Source: an uncultured Gemmiger sp.
Lineage (GTDB): Bacteria > Bacillota > Clostridia > Oscillospirales > Ruminococcaceae
Length of the DNA stretch: 64,000 nucleotides
NCBI GenBank assembly: GCA_944388245.1
Contig: CALXIA010000001.1
Span: 1 to 64,000 of the forward strand
Reading direction: 5' to 3'
A model generated the notes under the pieces. That model was not told the origin of the DNA and did not search any database. It was given only the letters and a program-made list of their open reading frames with translations. Each line of letters begins with the position of its first letter. Position 1 is the stretch's first letter. Made by a program: the position numbers and the translations under genes. Of this stretch, positions 8,920 to 17,446 are shown piece by piece.

Positions 8920-9483
8920 ATGGAACTGTACGAACGCTGCCTGGAAAAAACGATGGAACTGGTTTCCGAGCAGGGCACCCACTTCACCATGAGTGGGCTG
9001 GCCACCGCGCTGGGGGTCAGCAAAAAGACCCTGTACCAGATGTTCGACAGCAAGGAGGAACTGCTGGTGGCGGTGGCCGAGCACGGTTTTGCCCAGATCA
9101 AGCGGTGCGAGCAGCAGGTGCTGCGCGATCCGACCCTCACCCTGACCGAGAAGATCCGGCGGCTGGTCATCGTGCTGCCGGAGCAGTACCAGAAGGTGGA
9201 CTGGTACCGGATCGAGGTGGTGGCGGAAAAGTACCCCGCCGTCTACCGGTGCATCCGCCGCCATCTGGAAACCGGCTGGGAACCCACCCTGGCCCTGCTG
9301 CAGCAGGGGATCGACGAGGGGGTGCTGGCCCCGTTTTCCCTGCCGGTGTTCCAGGGAATGGTCATCGGCAGTATGGAGTATTTCCTCACTGCGCCCGCGT
9401 TTCCCCAGAGCGGCATGACCTACCAGCAGGCGCTGGACGCCATGATGGAGATCCTCATGAAAGGCATGGAACGGAGGAATTGA
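8920..9483 (+). CDS. TetR-family regulator of the galactoside operon
   Basis: The 187-residue product starts at an ATG behind GGAGGGAGAGA. The N-terminal helix-turn-helix is plain: 'FTMSGLATALGVSKKTLYQMFDSKEELL' is the TetR signature with the recognition helix at 'SKKTLYQMF'. The rest is the all-helical ligand and dimer domain; its ligand cannot be read from sequence. It is the first gene of an operon: the GH2 enzyme starts four bases after its stop. A regulator in this position, with an inverted repeat under its own promoter, suggests an autoregulated repressor released by a sugar or metabolite. TetR control of such a catabolic operon is less usual than LacI or AraC control. Confidence 0.88.
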   Translation: MELYERCLEKTMELVSEQGTHFTMSGLATALGVSKKTLYQMFDSKEELLVAVAEHGFAQIKRCEQQVLRDPTLTLTEKIRRLVIVLPEQYQKVDWYRIEVVAEKYPAVYRCIRRHLETGWEPTLALLQQGIDEGVLAPFSLPVFQGMVIGSMEYFLTAPAFPQSGMTYQQALDAMMEILMKGMERRN

Positions 9484-9486
9484 CCG

Positions 9487-11889
9487 ATGCGATACCCCAT
9501 GAACGACAACTGGCTGTTTACCCCCCGCTACACCGAGGCGCTGCGCCAGCTGGCGCCCGGAGCGCCGCCGGCCGGGCTGGAACCGGTGCGCATCCCCCAC
9601 ACAGTGGCGCTGCTGCCGGTCAACGGATTTTCCGAGCAGGAGTACCAGAAAGAATCCGGCTACCTGCACGCCCTCACCCCGCCGCCGGCCTGGCAGGGAC
9701 GCCGGGTGCGGCTGCGGTTCGGCGCGGCGGCGCACCAGGCGGAGGTGTTTTTGAACGGGGAATCCCTCTGCGTCCATTCCGGCGGCTACACTGCCTTTAC
9801 CGTGGACCTGACCGAACATCTCCGGTTCGGGCAGCCCAACTGGATCCTGGTGCGGGTGGACAGCCGGGAAACCTTGAATTTCCCGCCCTTCGGCAACGCC
9901 ATCGACTACATGACCTTTGGCGGGCTGTACCGGGCGGTCACCCTGGAGGTGAGCGGCCCGGCGCTACTGGAGGATGTGTTTGTGCACGGCGGCGCGGACC
10001 GAACCCTGACCGTCCAGTGCCGCGGTGTGGATGCGGAGGGCTGTACCCTGCGCGTCCGGGTGAGCGACGACCAGGGCGGGGAACTCTGGCACACCGAGCA
10101 GCCCTTCGCCGCCACGATCACCGCCCCGGTGCCCCGCGCGCCGCTCTGGAGCCCGCAGGATCCCCGGCTATGCACCGCTGTGCTGGAGTTGTACCGGGGC
10201 GAAGAGCGGATGGACAGCCAGACGGTGCGGTTCGGGTTCCGCACGGTGGATTTCCGGGCGGACGGGTTGTATCTCAACGGAAGCAAATTCCGCATGCGGG
10301 GGCTGGACCGGCACCAGAGCTGGCCCTATATGGGGTACGCGGTGCCCGACCGGGCCCAGGCGCTGGACGCGGATATTCTGAAAACGGAACTGGGCTGCAA
10401 CGCGGTGCGCACCAGCCACTACCCCCAGAGCCACGCGTTTCTGGACCGGTGCGACGAACTGGGCCTGCTGGTGTTCACCGAGATGCCCGGCTGGCAGCAC
10501 ATCGGTGATGAGGCGTGGAAGGACCAGGCGGTGGAGATGGTGCGGGAGATGGTGGTGCAGTATCGCAACCATCCCAGCATCGTTTTGTGGGGGGTGCGGA
10601 TCAACGAGAGCCCCGATGACGACGCGTTCTACTGCCGCACCAACGACCTGGCTCACGAACTGGACCCCACCCGGCCCACCGGCGGGGTGCGCAATTTCAA
10701 GAAAAGCCACCTGCTGGAGGATGTGTACACCTACAACGATTTCGTGCATAACGGCACAAACCGGGGCTGCGACCCCAAGCGCAAGGTCACGCCGGACCCT
10801 GCCAAAGGCTACCTGATCTCGGAGCATAACGGGCACATGTTCCCCACCAAAAGTTTCGACTGGGAGGGCAAGCGGCTGGAACACGCCCTGCGCCACGCCC
10901 GGGTGCTGAACGACGCGGCCGCCCAGCCGGATATCGCGGGCTGTTTCGGCTGGTGCATGTTCGACTACAATACCCACCGGGATTTCGGCAGCGGCGACCG
11001 GGTGTGCTACCACGGGGTGATGGATCTGTTCCGCAACCCCAAGCTGGCCGCCGCGGTCTACGCGGCCGAGGGCTGTGAGGAGAACGTGCTGCAGATCAGC
11101 AGCACCATGGACATCGGGGAACATCCCGGCAGCGACCTGGGCACGGTATACGCTTTCACTAACGCGGACGCGGTGCGGCTGTACCGGAACGGCGAACTGG
11201 TCAACGAGTTCCGCCCCGGCAAGGAATACCCGCAGATGGCCCACCCGCCCATCGCCATCGACGACCGGATCGGCAATCAGCTGGAGAAAAAGGAGGGCTT
11301 TTCCCCGCGGGTGGCGGCCCAGGTGCGGGCGTGCCTGCTGGCGGCCGCCCGGTACGGCGTGGGCGCACTGCCGCCCCGGATCCTGCTGCTGGCGGCCAAG
11401 CTGATGCTGGTGAACCGGATCACCTACCAGCAGGCGGTGGACCTGTTTGGCAGGTATGTGGCCGGCTGGGGCGAGATCGCCACCAGCTGGCGGTTTGAAG
11501 CCATCCGGGACGGCCGGACGGTGGCGCAGGTGGTCCGGGAACCGATGCAGACAGTGCGGCTGGATGTACAGACCGATACCCATACCCTGACCGAGCGGGA
11601 CACCTGGGATATGGCCACTATCCGCATCCGGGCGGTGGACCAGAACGGAGGTCTCCTGCCCTTTGTCAGCCGGGCTGTGACCCTGACCTTGACCGGGGAC
11701 GCGGAACTGGTCGGCCCGGCGGCGTTGCCGCTGGCCGGAGGCATGATCGGGACCTATCTGCGCACCGGCGGGCGGGCAGGCCAGGCGGAACTGACCGTGA
11801 GTGCCGCCGGCATGGAGCCGGTGACCTTGAACTTTACGATTCAGAAAGTGGGGGATTGTGATGCAACGCAAGTTACGGCAGACTGTTAG
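9487..11889 (+). CDS. GH2 beta-galactosidase-type glycoside hydrolase
   Basis: The 800-residue product starts at an ATG behind GGAGGAAT. The layout is that of family GH2: N-terminal jelly-roll sugar-binding domain (about 1-170, 'VFLNGESLCVHSGGYTAF'), immunoglobulin-like sandwich (about 175-260), then a TIM barrel opening with 'FRMRGLDRHQSWPYMG'. The acid/base is expected at Glu374 ('RINESPDD') and the nucleophile at Glu446 ('LISEHNG'). C-terminal sandwich domains follow (about 590-800). There is no signal peptide, so it acts inside the cell on imported oligosaccharides. The neighbouring GPH symporter and GH36 enzyme point to galactosides. Beta-glucuronidase or another GH2 specificity cannot be excluded. 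Confidence 0.88.
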   Translation: MRYPMNDNWLFTPRYTEALRQLAPGAPPAGLEPVRIPHTVALLPVNGFSEQEYQKESGYLHALTPPPAWQGRRVRLRFGAAAHQAEVFLNGESLCVHSGGYTAFTVDLTEHLRFGQPNWILVRVDSRETLNFPPFGNAIDYMTFGGLYRAVTLEVSGPALLEDVFVHGGADRTLTVQCRGVDAEGCTLRVRVSDDQGGELWHTEQPFAATITAPVPRAPLWSPQDPRLCTAVLELYRGEERMDSQTVRFGFRTVDFRADGLYLNGSKFRMRGLDRHQSWPYMGYAVPDRAQALDADILKTELGCNAVRTSHYPQSHAFLDRCDELGLLVFTEMPGWQHIGDEAWKDQAVEMVREMVVQYRNHPSIVLWGVRINESPDDDAFYCRTNDLAHELDPTRPTGGVRNFKKSHLLEDVYTYNDFVHNGTNRGCDPKRKVTPDPAKGYLISEHNGHMFPTKSFDWEGKRLEHALRHARVLNDAAAQPDIAGCFGWCMFDYNTHRDFGSGDRVCYHGVMDLFRNPKLAAAVYAAEGCEENVLQISSTMDIGEHPGSDLGTVYAFTNADAVRLYRNGELVNEFRPGKEYPQMAHPPIAIDDRIGNQLEKKEGFSPRVAAQVRACLLAAARYGVGALPPRILLLAAKLMLVNRITYQQAVDLFGRYVAGWGEIATSWRFEAIRDGRTVAQVVREPMQTVRLDVQTDTHTLTERDTWDMATIRIRAVDQNGGLLPFVSRAVTLTLTGDAELVGPAALPLAGGMIGTYLRTGGRAGQAELTVSAAGMEPVTLNFTIQKVGDCDATQVTADC

Positions 11890-13207
11890 TTTCGGAATCG
11901 GTGCTGTGGGCAAGGATATGGTCTATGCCCTGGTGTCCGGGTTTATCCTCTATTACTACAACACCGTTTTGGGGATCAGCGGCACCTTTACCGGCATCAT
12001 GATGATGGCGGCCCGGGTGTTCGACGCCTTCAACGACCCGCTCATGGGGGTCATTGTGGAAAAGACCAGCACCCGCTTTGGCCGATATCGGCCCTGGATC
12101 CTGACCGGCACCGTGACCAACGCGCTGGTGCTGTACGGGATGTTCGCCATGCCGGAAAGCATCACCGGCCTGCCCATGCTGGTCTACGCCACGGTGGCGT
12201 ATGTGCTGTGGGGCGTGACCTACACCATGATGGACATCCCCTTCTGGAGCATGATCCCCGCCCTGACCGGCGCGGGCAAAGAGCGGGAGAACCTGTCGGT
12301 GATCGGGCGCACCTGTTCCAGCGTGGGCTACGCGGTGCCCACCATCCTGACCATGCTGGTCGTGGTGCGGATCGGCACCGGCGAGCGGCAGGGCTTCGCC
12401 CTGTTTGCCGCCGCCATCGCGGTGCTGTTTGTGGTCACCGAGCTGATCTGCGTGTTGGGCATCCGAGAAAAAGCAGTCTCCACCGGCAAGGCGGCCACTG
12501 TGCGGGAGATGTTCGGCGCCCTCTTTGCCAACGATCAGGCGATGGTGGTGGTCGTGGGCATCATCCTGTTCAACGCCTCCCTCTACCTGACCACCCAGCT
12601 GGCCCTCTATTTCTTCAAGTATGACATCGGCAACAGCGACCTGTACAGCCTGTTCGGCACCATCGGCGGGGTGGGCCAGATCCTGAGTATGGTCAGCCTG
12701 CCGCTGCTGCGCCGCCGCTGGAGCAGCAAATCCATCCTGACCGGCGCCATCGGGGTCACCATCGCCGGGTATGCCTTCCTGTTTGTGCTGGGCAGCCTGG
12801 GCAGCGCCAACGTGCCGCTGCTGGGCGCGGCCGCCTTTATCATTTACATTGGCTTCGGGCTTGCCACCGTGCTCACCACCGTATTTCTGGCGGATTCGGT
12901 GGACTACGGCGAGTGGAAGACCGGCCAGCGCAACGAGAGTGTGATCTTCAGCATGCAGACCTTTGTGGTCAAGCTGGCCAGTGCCATCAGTGTGCTGGTG
13001 GCCGGCGTGGGGGTGGACGTGATCGGCCTGGACACCGAGGCCGCCACCCAGACCGCCGGCACCCTGCTGGGGCTGCGGGTGCTGATGATTCTGGTGCCCA
13101 TCGCCGGGCTGCTGGTGTCCATCACCTATTTCCGTAAAAAGTATGCCCTGACCGAGGAGATGAACCGCCGCATCGCGGCCGAACTGAAGGAGCGTAGGAA
13201 CTCATGA
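11861..13207 (+). CDS. GPH-family oligosaccharide:cation symporter
   Basis: The 448-residue, twelve-helix transporter belongs to the glycoside-pentoside-hexuronide family. 'VFDAFNDPLMGVIVEKTSTRFGRYRPW' is the family signature in loop 2-3, and 'DSVDYGEWKTGQRNESVIFS' is the matching second-half motif. It overlaps the end of the GH2 gene by 29 bases. A GTG at 11858 precedes the ATG at 11861; the ATG is chosen because GGGGGA lies about six bases upstream of it. It overlaps the GH36 gene by four bases (ATGA). It would import alpha- or beta-galactosides with Na+ or H+ for the flanking enzymes. Its N-terminal half can be compared directly with the broken paralogue at 43-846. Confidence 0.9.
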   Translation: MQRKLRQTVSFGIGAVGKDMVYALVSGFILYYYNTVLGISGTFTGIMMMAARVFDAFNDPLMGVIVEKTSTRFGRYRPWILTGTVTNALVLYGMFAMPESITGLPMLVYATVAYVLWGVTYTMMDIPFWSMIPALTGAGKERENLSVIGRTCSSVGYAVPTILTMLVVVRIGTGERQGFALFAAAIAVLFVVTELICVLGIREKAVSTGKAATVREMFGALFANDQAMVVVVGIILFNASLYLTTQLALYFFKYDIGNSDLYSLFGTIGGVGQILSMVSLPLLRRRWSSKSILTGAIGVTIAGYAFLFVLGSLGSANVPLLGAAAFIIYIGFGLATVLTTVFLADSVDYGEWKTGQRNESVIFSMQTFVVKLASAISVLVAGVGVDVIGLDTEAATQTAGTLLGLRVLMILVPIAGLLVSITYFRKKYALTEEMNRRIAAELKERRNS

Positions 13208-15564
13208 TCCGAATCGAAGGCGATCTGTTCTGCCTGGAGACCAACCACACCGGCTACTACATGGCCCGCCGGGGCGCACTGCTGGAGCATCTGCACTATG
13301 GCGCGAAGATCCGGCCGGACCTGGCGGCGCTGCAGGAGAAGATGGGCACAGGCTACGGCACCGACGTGGTGGTGCCCGGCGCGGAGCCGGACTCGCTGCT
13401 GCATCTCTGCCTGGAACTCACCCCGGACGGCCGGGGGGATTTTCGGATGGGGATGGTCAGCGCCCGCTTTACCGACGGCAGCACCGTCTGCGACTGGACC
13501 TTCGCCGGGGCCGAGCGGCGGGACGAGCCGCTGCCGCCGGAGGGCCTGCCCGCGCCGGAGGGCGGGGCGGAGACCCTGGTCTGCAGCTTCACCACCACCA
13601 AAGGGCTGGAGGCGCAGCTGATCTACACCCTCTACCCGGCCTGCGACGTGATCACCCGCCGGCTGCGGCTGCGCAACGGGGGCGAAGAGCCGGTGGCCAT
13701 CCTGCGCTGCCTGAGCAGCCAGCTGGATCTGCCCCGCAAGGGTTATACCCTCACCACCTTTACCGGCGCCTGGGCCCGGGAGCGCCATCCCCAGCCCGCC
13801 CCGCTCACCGAGGGGGCGCGGGAGTTCGGCAGCACCACCGGCAACTCCTCCCAGTACTGCAACCCCTTCTTTCTGCTGGCCGAGCCGGGCGCGGGGGAGG
13901 AATACGGCCGGGTCTACGGCTTCAACCTGATCTACAGCGGCAGCCATCTGGGCCGGGTGGAGACCGGCCCCTACGGCAAGACCCGGGTGCTGGCCGGCAT
14001 CCAGCCGGAGCATTTCCAGTGGACGCTGGCCCCCGGCGAAACGCTGGACACCCCTGAGGCGGTGCTCACCGTCTCCCGGCGGGGGGCAAGGGGAGTCAGC
14101 CGGAACATGCACCGGTTTGTGCAGCAGCATATCGTCCGGGGCCCCTGGGCCCGGCGTCCCCGGCCGGTGCTGCTCAACAACTGGGAGGCCACCTATTTTG
14201 ATTTTACCGAGAATAAGCTGCTGCGGCTGGCCAAAGAGGCCAAAAAGCTGGGGGTGGAGCTGTTCGTGCTGGACGACGGCTGGTTCGGCAAGCGGGATTC
14301 GGATACCTGCTCGCTGGGCGATTACACCGTGAACGCCAAAAAACTGCCCGGCGGCCTGGCGGGGCTGGGCCGCAAGCTGAACGAGATGGGGCTGGAGTTC
14401 GGGCTGTGGGTGGAGCCGGAGATGGTCAGCCCGGACAGCGAGCTCTACCGCGCCCACCCGGATTGGGCGGTACAGACCCCCGGGATCGCCCCGGCGTTGA
14501 GCCGCCATCAGCTGGTGCTGGATCTTTGCCGGCCCCCGGTGCAGGACTACCTGATCGGGCAGCTGAACGCCCTGCTGGACTCGGCGCCCATCCGGTATAT
14601 CAAATGGGATATGAACCGGCACACCACCGATTGCTACAGCCCGGCGCTCACCGAACAGGGGCGGTTCGCCCTGTGCTGGATGCGGGGGCTCTACCGGGTG
14701 CTGGCCCAGGTCACCGCCGCCCATCCGGAGGTGCTGTTTGAAGGCTGTGCCAGCGGCGGCAACCGGTTCGATCTGGGCATATTGTGCTATATGCCCCAGA
14801 TCTGGGCCAGCGACGATACCGACGCCTGGGAGCGGATGAAGATCCAGACCGGCACCGGTTACGGCTATCCCCAGAGCGTGATGGGCTGCCATGTGGCGGC
14901 TTCGCCCAACCACCAGACCCTGCGCACCTCCCAGCTGGAGGCGCGGTTCGATGTGGCGGCATTCGGCCTTTTGGGGTACGAGCTGGATGTGACCCGCCTT
15001 TCCCCGGCGGAGAAATCCGCCGTTGCCGCCCAGATCGCCTTTTATAAGGAGAACCGGGACCTGTTCCAGTTCGGGCGGCTGTACCGGCTGGAATCGCCCT
15101 TTTCACTGGGCCAGGGCGGGGAAGCCTGCGCCTGGATGGTGGTTTCGGAGGACAAGACCCGGGCGCTGGTGCTGGACGCGGTGGGCCGGATCGAGCCCAA
15201 CAGCGAGACCCCGCCGCTGCGGCTGGCGGGGCTGGACCCGGCGCGGCTGTACCGGGTGGAATCCCGGCCCCAGAAGCTGGATATCCGGGACTTTGGCAGC
15301 CTGCTCAACACGGCGCTGCCGGTGAACCTGAACCCCGGCGGGCTGCTGGTCCACGCCGCCGCCGACCGGTATATGCTCTCCACCGAGACCGAGAGTTACA
15401 CCGCCGCCGGCGATCTGCTGCTGGAGGCGGGGCTGCGTCGCAAAGCCCGCTTTGCCGGCACCGGCTACAACGACACGGTGCGGGTCATGCCGGACTATTC
15501 CGCCCGCATCTATCGGCTGACCGCTCTGCCGCAGGCGCTGCCCGCGCCGGGACTGGCGAAATAA
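13204..15564 (+). CDS. GH36 alpha-galactosidase
   Basis: The 786-residue product matches the full-length clostridial and lactobacillar GH36 type. An N-terminal beta-sandwich domain (about 1-320) precedes the barrel, which begins with 'LLNNWEATYFDFTE'. The nucleophile is Asp469 in 'IKWDMNRHTTD', and the acid/base lies in 'WASDDTDAWERM' (Asp537-Asp540 region). 'EPEMVSPDSELYRAHPDW' and 'GCASGGNRFDLG' are further family blocks. It lacks a signal peptide and is intracellular. The enzyme releases galactose from raffinose-family sugars and galactomannan oligosaccharides brought in by the overlapping transporter. A strong terminator follows directly, closing the operon. Confidence 0.92.
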   Translation: MIRIEGDLFCLETNHTGYYMARRGALLEHLHYGAKIRPDLAALQEKMGTGYGTDVVVPGAEPDSLLHLCLELTPDGRGDFRMGMVSARFTDGSTVCDWTFAGAERRDEPLPPEGLPAPEGGAETLVCSFTTTKGLEAQLIYTLYPACDVITRRLRLRNGGEEPVAILRCLSSQLDLPRKGYTLTTFTGAWARERHPQPAPLTEGAREFGSTTGNSSQYCNPFFLLAEPGAGEEYGRVYGFNLIYSGSHLGRVETGPYGKTRVLAGIQPEHFQWTLAPGETLDTPEAVLTVSRRGARGVSRNMHRFVQQHIVRGPWARRPRPVLLNNWEATYFDFTENKLLRLAKEAKKLGVELFVLDDGWFGKRDSDTCSLGDYTVNAKKLPGGLAGLGRKLNEMGLEFGLWVEPEMVSPDSELYRAHPDWAVQTPGIAPALSRHQLVLDLCRPPVQDYLIGQLNALLDSAPIRYIKWDMNRHTTDCYSPALTEQGRFALCWMRGLYRVLAQVTAAHPEVLFEGCASGGNRFDLGILCYMPQIWASDDTDAWERMKIQTGTGYGYPQSVMGCHVAASPNHQTLRTSQLEARFDVAAFGLLGYELDVTRLSPAEKSAVAAQIAFYKENRDLFQFGRLYRLESPFSLGQGGEACAWMVVSEDKTRALVLDAVGRIEPNSETPPLRLAGLDPARLYRVESRPQKLDIRDFGSLLNTALPVNLNPGGLLVHAAADRYMLSTETESYTAAGDLLLEAGLRRKARFAGTGYNDTVRVMPDYSARIYRLTALPQALPAPGLAK

Positions 15565-15573
15565 ATCCAAAGA

Positions 15574-15614
15574 AACGCCGGGCCGCTGTTTTTTGAGCAG
15601 CGGCCCGGCGTTTT
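15574..15614. terminator. Bidirectional terminator after the galactoside operon
   Basis: A perfect 15-bp stem (AACGCCGGGCCGCTG) around TTTTTTGAG, followed by TTTTG. It lies between convergent genes and can serve both. Confidence 0.85.
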
Positions 15615-15623
15615 GTCTGTGAT

Positions 15624-16592
15624 TTACAGGCTGAACTGAACGGCGCAGAATGCCGCGTAGATGACCAGCAGCACGATCCCCTGCACCCGGCTCAGCTTGC
15701 CGCCCCGCGCCAGGGCCGGCACCGTGAGCAGCAGCATCACCGCGAACATCACCGGAATGTCCATCACCAGCGAGGCGTTGTGCCCGGCGATCAGGGAACT
15801 CTGGGGGATGCTGAAGGGGGCCAGCGTCACCGAGATGCCGCTCACCAGCACCAGGTTGAACAGGTTCGCCCCCACGATGTTGCCCAGGGAAAGGGCGCTG
15901 TGCCCCTTGACCAGGGAGGTGATGGCGGTGACCAGCTCCGGCAGCGAGGTGCCCAGCGCCACAAAGGTCAGGGCGATCACCGATTCCGGCACCCCCAGAC
16001 CCTGGGCGATCAGGGTGCCGTTGTCCACCAGCAGATTGGCGCCGATGGCGATCAGGATCGCCCCCACCACCAGCCGGATCAGTTCACGGGAGAGCGGTTC
16101 GGTCTCGGCGGCCATTTCCGCCGGCGCCGCGCCGGCCGGTTTGCTGGTCATCTGGCGCACCGTCGTGAACATGTAGATCACGAACAGCGCCAGCAGGATC
16201 AGGCCGATGGCCCGGCTGAAATACCCGGTGGTGTAGGCAATGCCGGCATAGAACAGGGCCGCCAGGAAGAAGAAGGCCGCCGGCGTGCGCAGGCTTTTGG
16301 GGTCGATCCGGCCCGGCCGCACCGCCAGGGTGATGGCCGCGATCAGGGCGGTGTTGCAGATCACCGAGCCGATGGCGTTGCCGTAGGCGATCTCACCGTG
16401 GCCGCTCAGCGCCGAGGTGGCGGAGACCATCACCTCCGGCAGGGTGGTGCCGATGGACACCACCGTGGCGCCGATCAGCAGTTCCGGCAGATGGAACCGC
16501 CGGGCAATGCCGGTGGCGCCATCCACAAACCAGTCGCCGCCCTTGATGAGAAAGAGCAGGCCGACGCAAAACAGCAAAACAGGTACGAGCAT
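15624..16592 (-). CDS. Ca2+/Na+ antiporter of the CaCA family (YrbG-like)
   Basis: The 322-residue protein has about ten membrane helices and the two alpha-repeat signatures of calcium/cation antiporters: 'ATVVSIGTTLPEVMVS' (residues about 42-57) and 'LTFVALGTSLPELVTA' in the second half. The acidic residues of GT-x-LPE coordinate the cation. The start ATG at 16592 follows AAAAGGAGAAG. It would exchange Na+ or H+ for Ca2+ across the cell membrane. It is a single-gene unit with its own promoter and shares a terminator with the galactoside operon. Confidence 0.9.
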   Translation of the reverse strand: MLVPVLLFCVGLLFLIKGGDWFVDGATGIARRFHLPELLIGATVVSIGTTLPEVMVSATSALSGHGEIAYGNAIGSVICNTALIAAITLAVRPGRIDPKSLRTPAAFFFLAALFYAGIAYTTGYFSRAIGLILLALFVIYMFTTVRQMTSKPAGAAPAEMAAETEPLSRELIRLVVGAILIAIGANLLVDNGTLIAQGLGVPESVIALTFVALGTSLPELVTAITSLVKGHSALSLGNIVGANLFNLVLVSGISVTLAPFSIPQSSLIAGHNASLVMDIPVMFAVMLLLTVPALARGGKLSRVQGIVLLVIYAAFCAVQFSL

Positions 16593-16767
16593 GATTTTCT
16601 TCTCCTTTTCACGGGGCGTTCCCGGCCCCTGGGGCGGAAACGGAAGCCCGAAACTTGCCGCGGGTCCTTCCCGCGCAAAAAGTACGGGCTTGTTCCTATC
16701 CTATGAAGCGGTGCAGCCGTCTATACCCGTCCGCGGACAAGGGGGCGCAAAACGGCGACCGGATACT

Positions 16768-16796
16768 AGAATACCACAATGCTGTGGCAGGTTCAA
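16768..16796 (-). promoter_or_regulatory. Promoter of the CaCA antiporter gene
   Basis: On the minus strand TTGAAC (16796-16791) and TATTCT (16773-16768) are spaced 17 bases apart. The leader is about 170 bases long; I see no known riboswitch in it. Confidence 0.5.
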
Positions 16797-16804
16797 TAAG
16801 AATA

Positions 16805-16834
16805 TAGACAAGAAGGGCTCCCTGGCTTTATAAT
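16805..16834 (+). promoter_or_regulatory. Promoter of the TPR-ankyrin gene pair
   Basis: TAGACA (16805-16810) and a consensus TATAAT (16829-16834) are spaced 18 bases apart. It is divergent from the antiporter promoter. The rest of the 340-base gap (16593-16931) shows no gene. Confidence 0.6.
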
Positions 16835-16931
16835 AAGGAACCATATATGGAACCGTCGTCAGAAAACAACAAATTGTACCGGCGTGTTTCCTGCAAAGAG
16901 GGAAGACGCCAAGGGAAAGGAGAGGAACGGT

Positions 16932-17444
16932 ATGGGGATCGGGACGGCTGCGGTCTCCCCCGGGGAAGAGGCCGGTCTGGCGCTGGCCTGCGCGCTGTAC
17001 GAGCAGGGCGCCTGGGCGGAAAGTTACCGGCTTCTGCTGCGTCTGTCCGCGGCCGGGCGGCGCAGCGCGCCGCTGTTTTACAACCAGGCGCTCTGCCTGG
17101 AACAGGCAGGGCAGACCGAAAAAGCGGTAGCCTGCCTGGAAAAGGCGCTGGCCTGCCTCAAGGTGGCGAAACCGGAACGGGAAAAACCCTCCGGCGAGGA
17201 GGAAACGCTGCGGATTCTCTACGAAAAACAATGCGAACAGGCCGGGTACCGGTTTCCCATGCGGGAGGAGGAGGCGGCCTGCCTGCCCGCCTACGCGCGG
17301 GAGCGGGTGCTGCGTGTGCTGATCGACCTCTGCGCACGGCAAAAGGACGGCGCGCGGGTGCGCAGTCTGGCGGCTTCGCTGGCGGGCAAATCCTTTGCAA
17401 ATCTGGAAAAAGCGCTGCAGGAAACCGCGAAGAAGGAGAGATAA
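16932..17444 (+). CDS. TPR-like helical protein
   Basis: The 170-residue product starts at the ATG at 16932, behind AAAGGAGAGG; a possible earlier in-frame ATG at 16884 lacks such a site. The sequence shows two tetratricopeptide-like helix pairs: 'ALACALYEQGAWAESYRLLLRL' (about 12-33) and 'LFYNQALCLEQAGQTEKAVACLEKALACL' (about 43-71). A further helical part follows. No signal peptide or membrane helix is present. It is two bases upstream of the ankyrin gene, so the products are probably made together and may form a cytosolic protein-binding pair. I do not recognise a specific family. Confidence 0.75.
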   Translation: MGIGTAAVSPGEEAGLALACALYEQGAWAESYRLLLRLSAAGRRSAPLFYNQALCLEQAGQTEKAVACLEKALACLKVAKPEREKPSGEEETLRILYEKQCEQAGYRFPMREEEAACLPAYARERVLRVLIDLCARQKDGARVRSLAASLAGKSFANLEKALQETAKKER

Positions 17445-17446
17445 CG

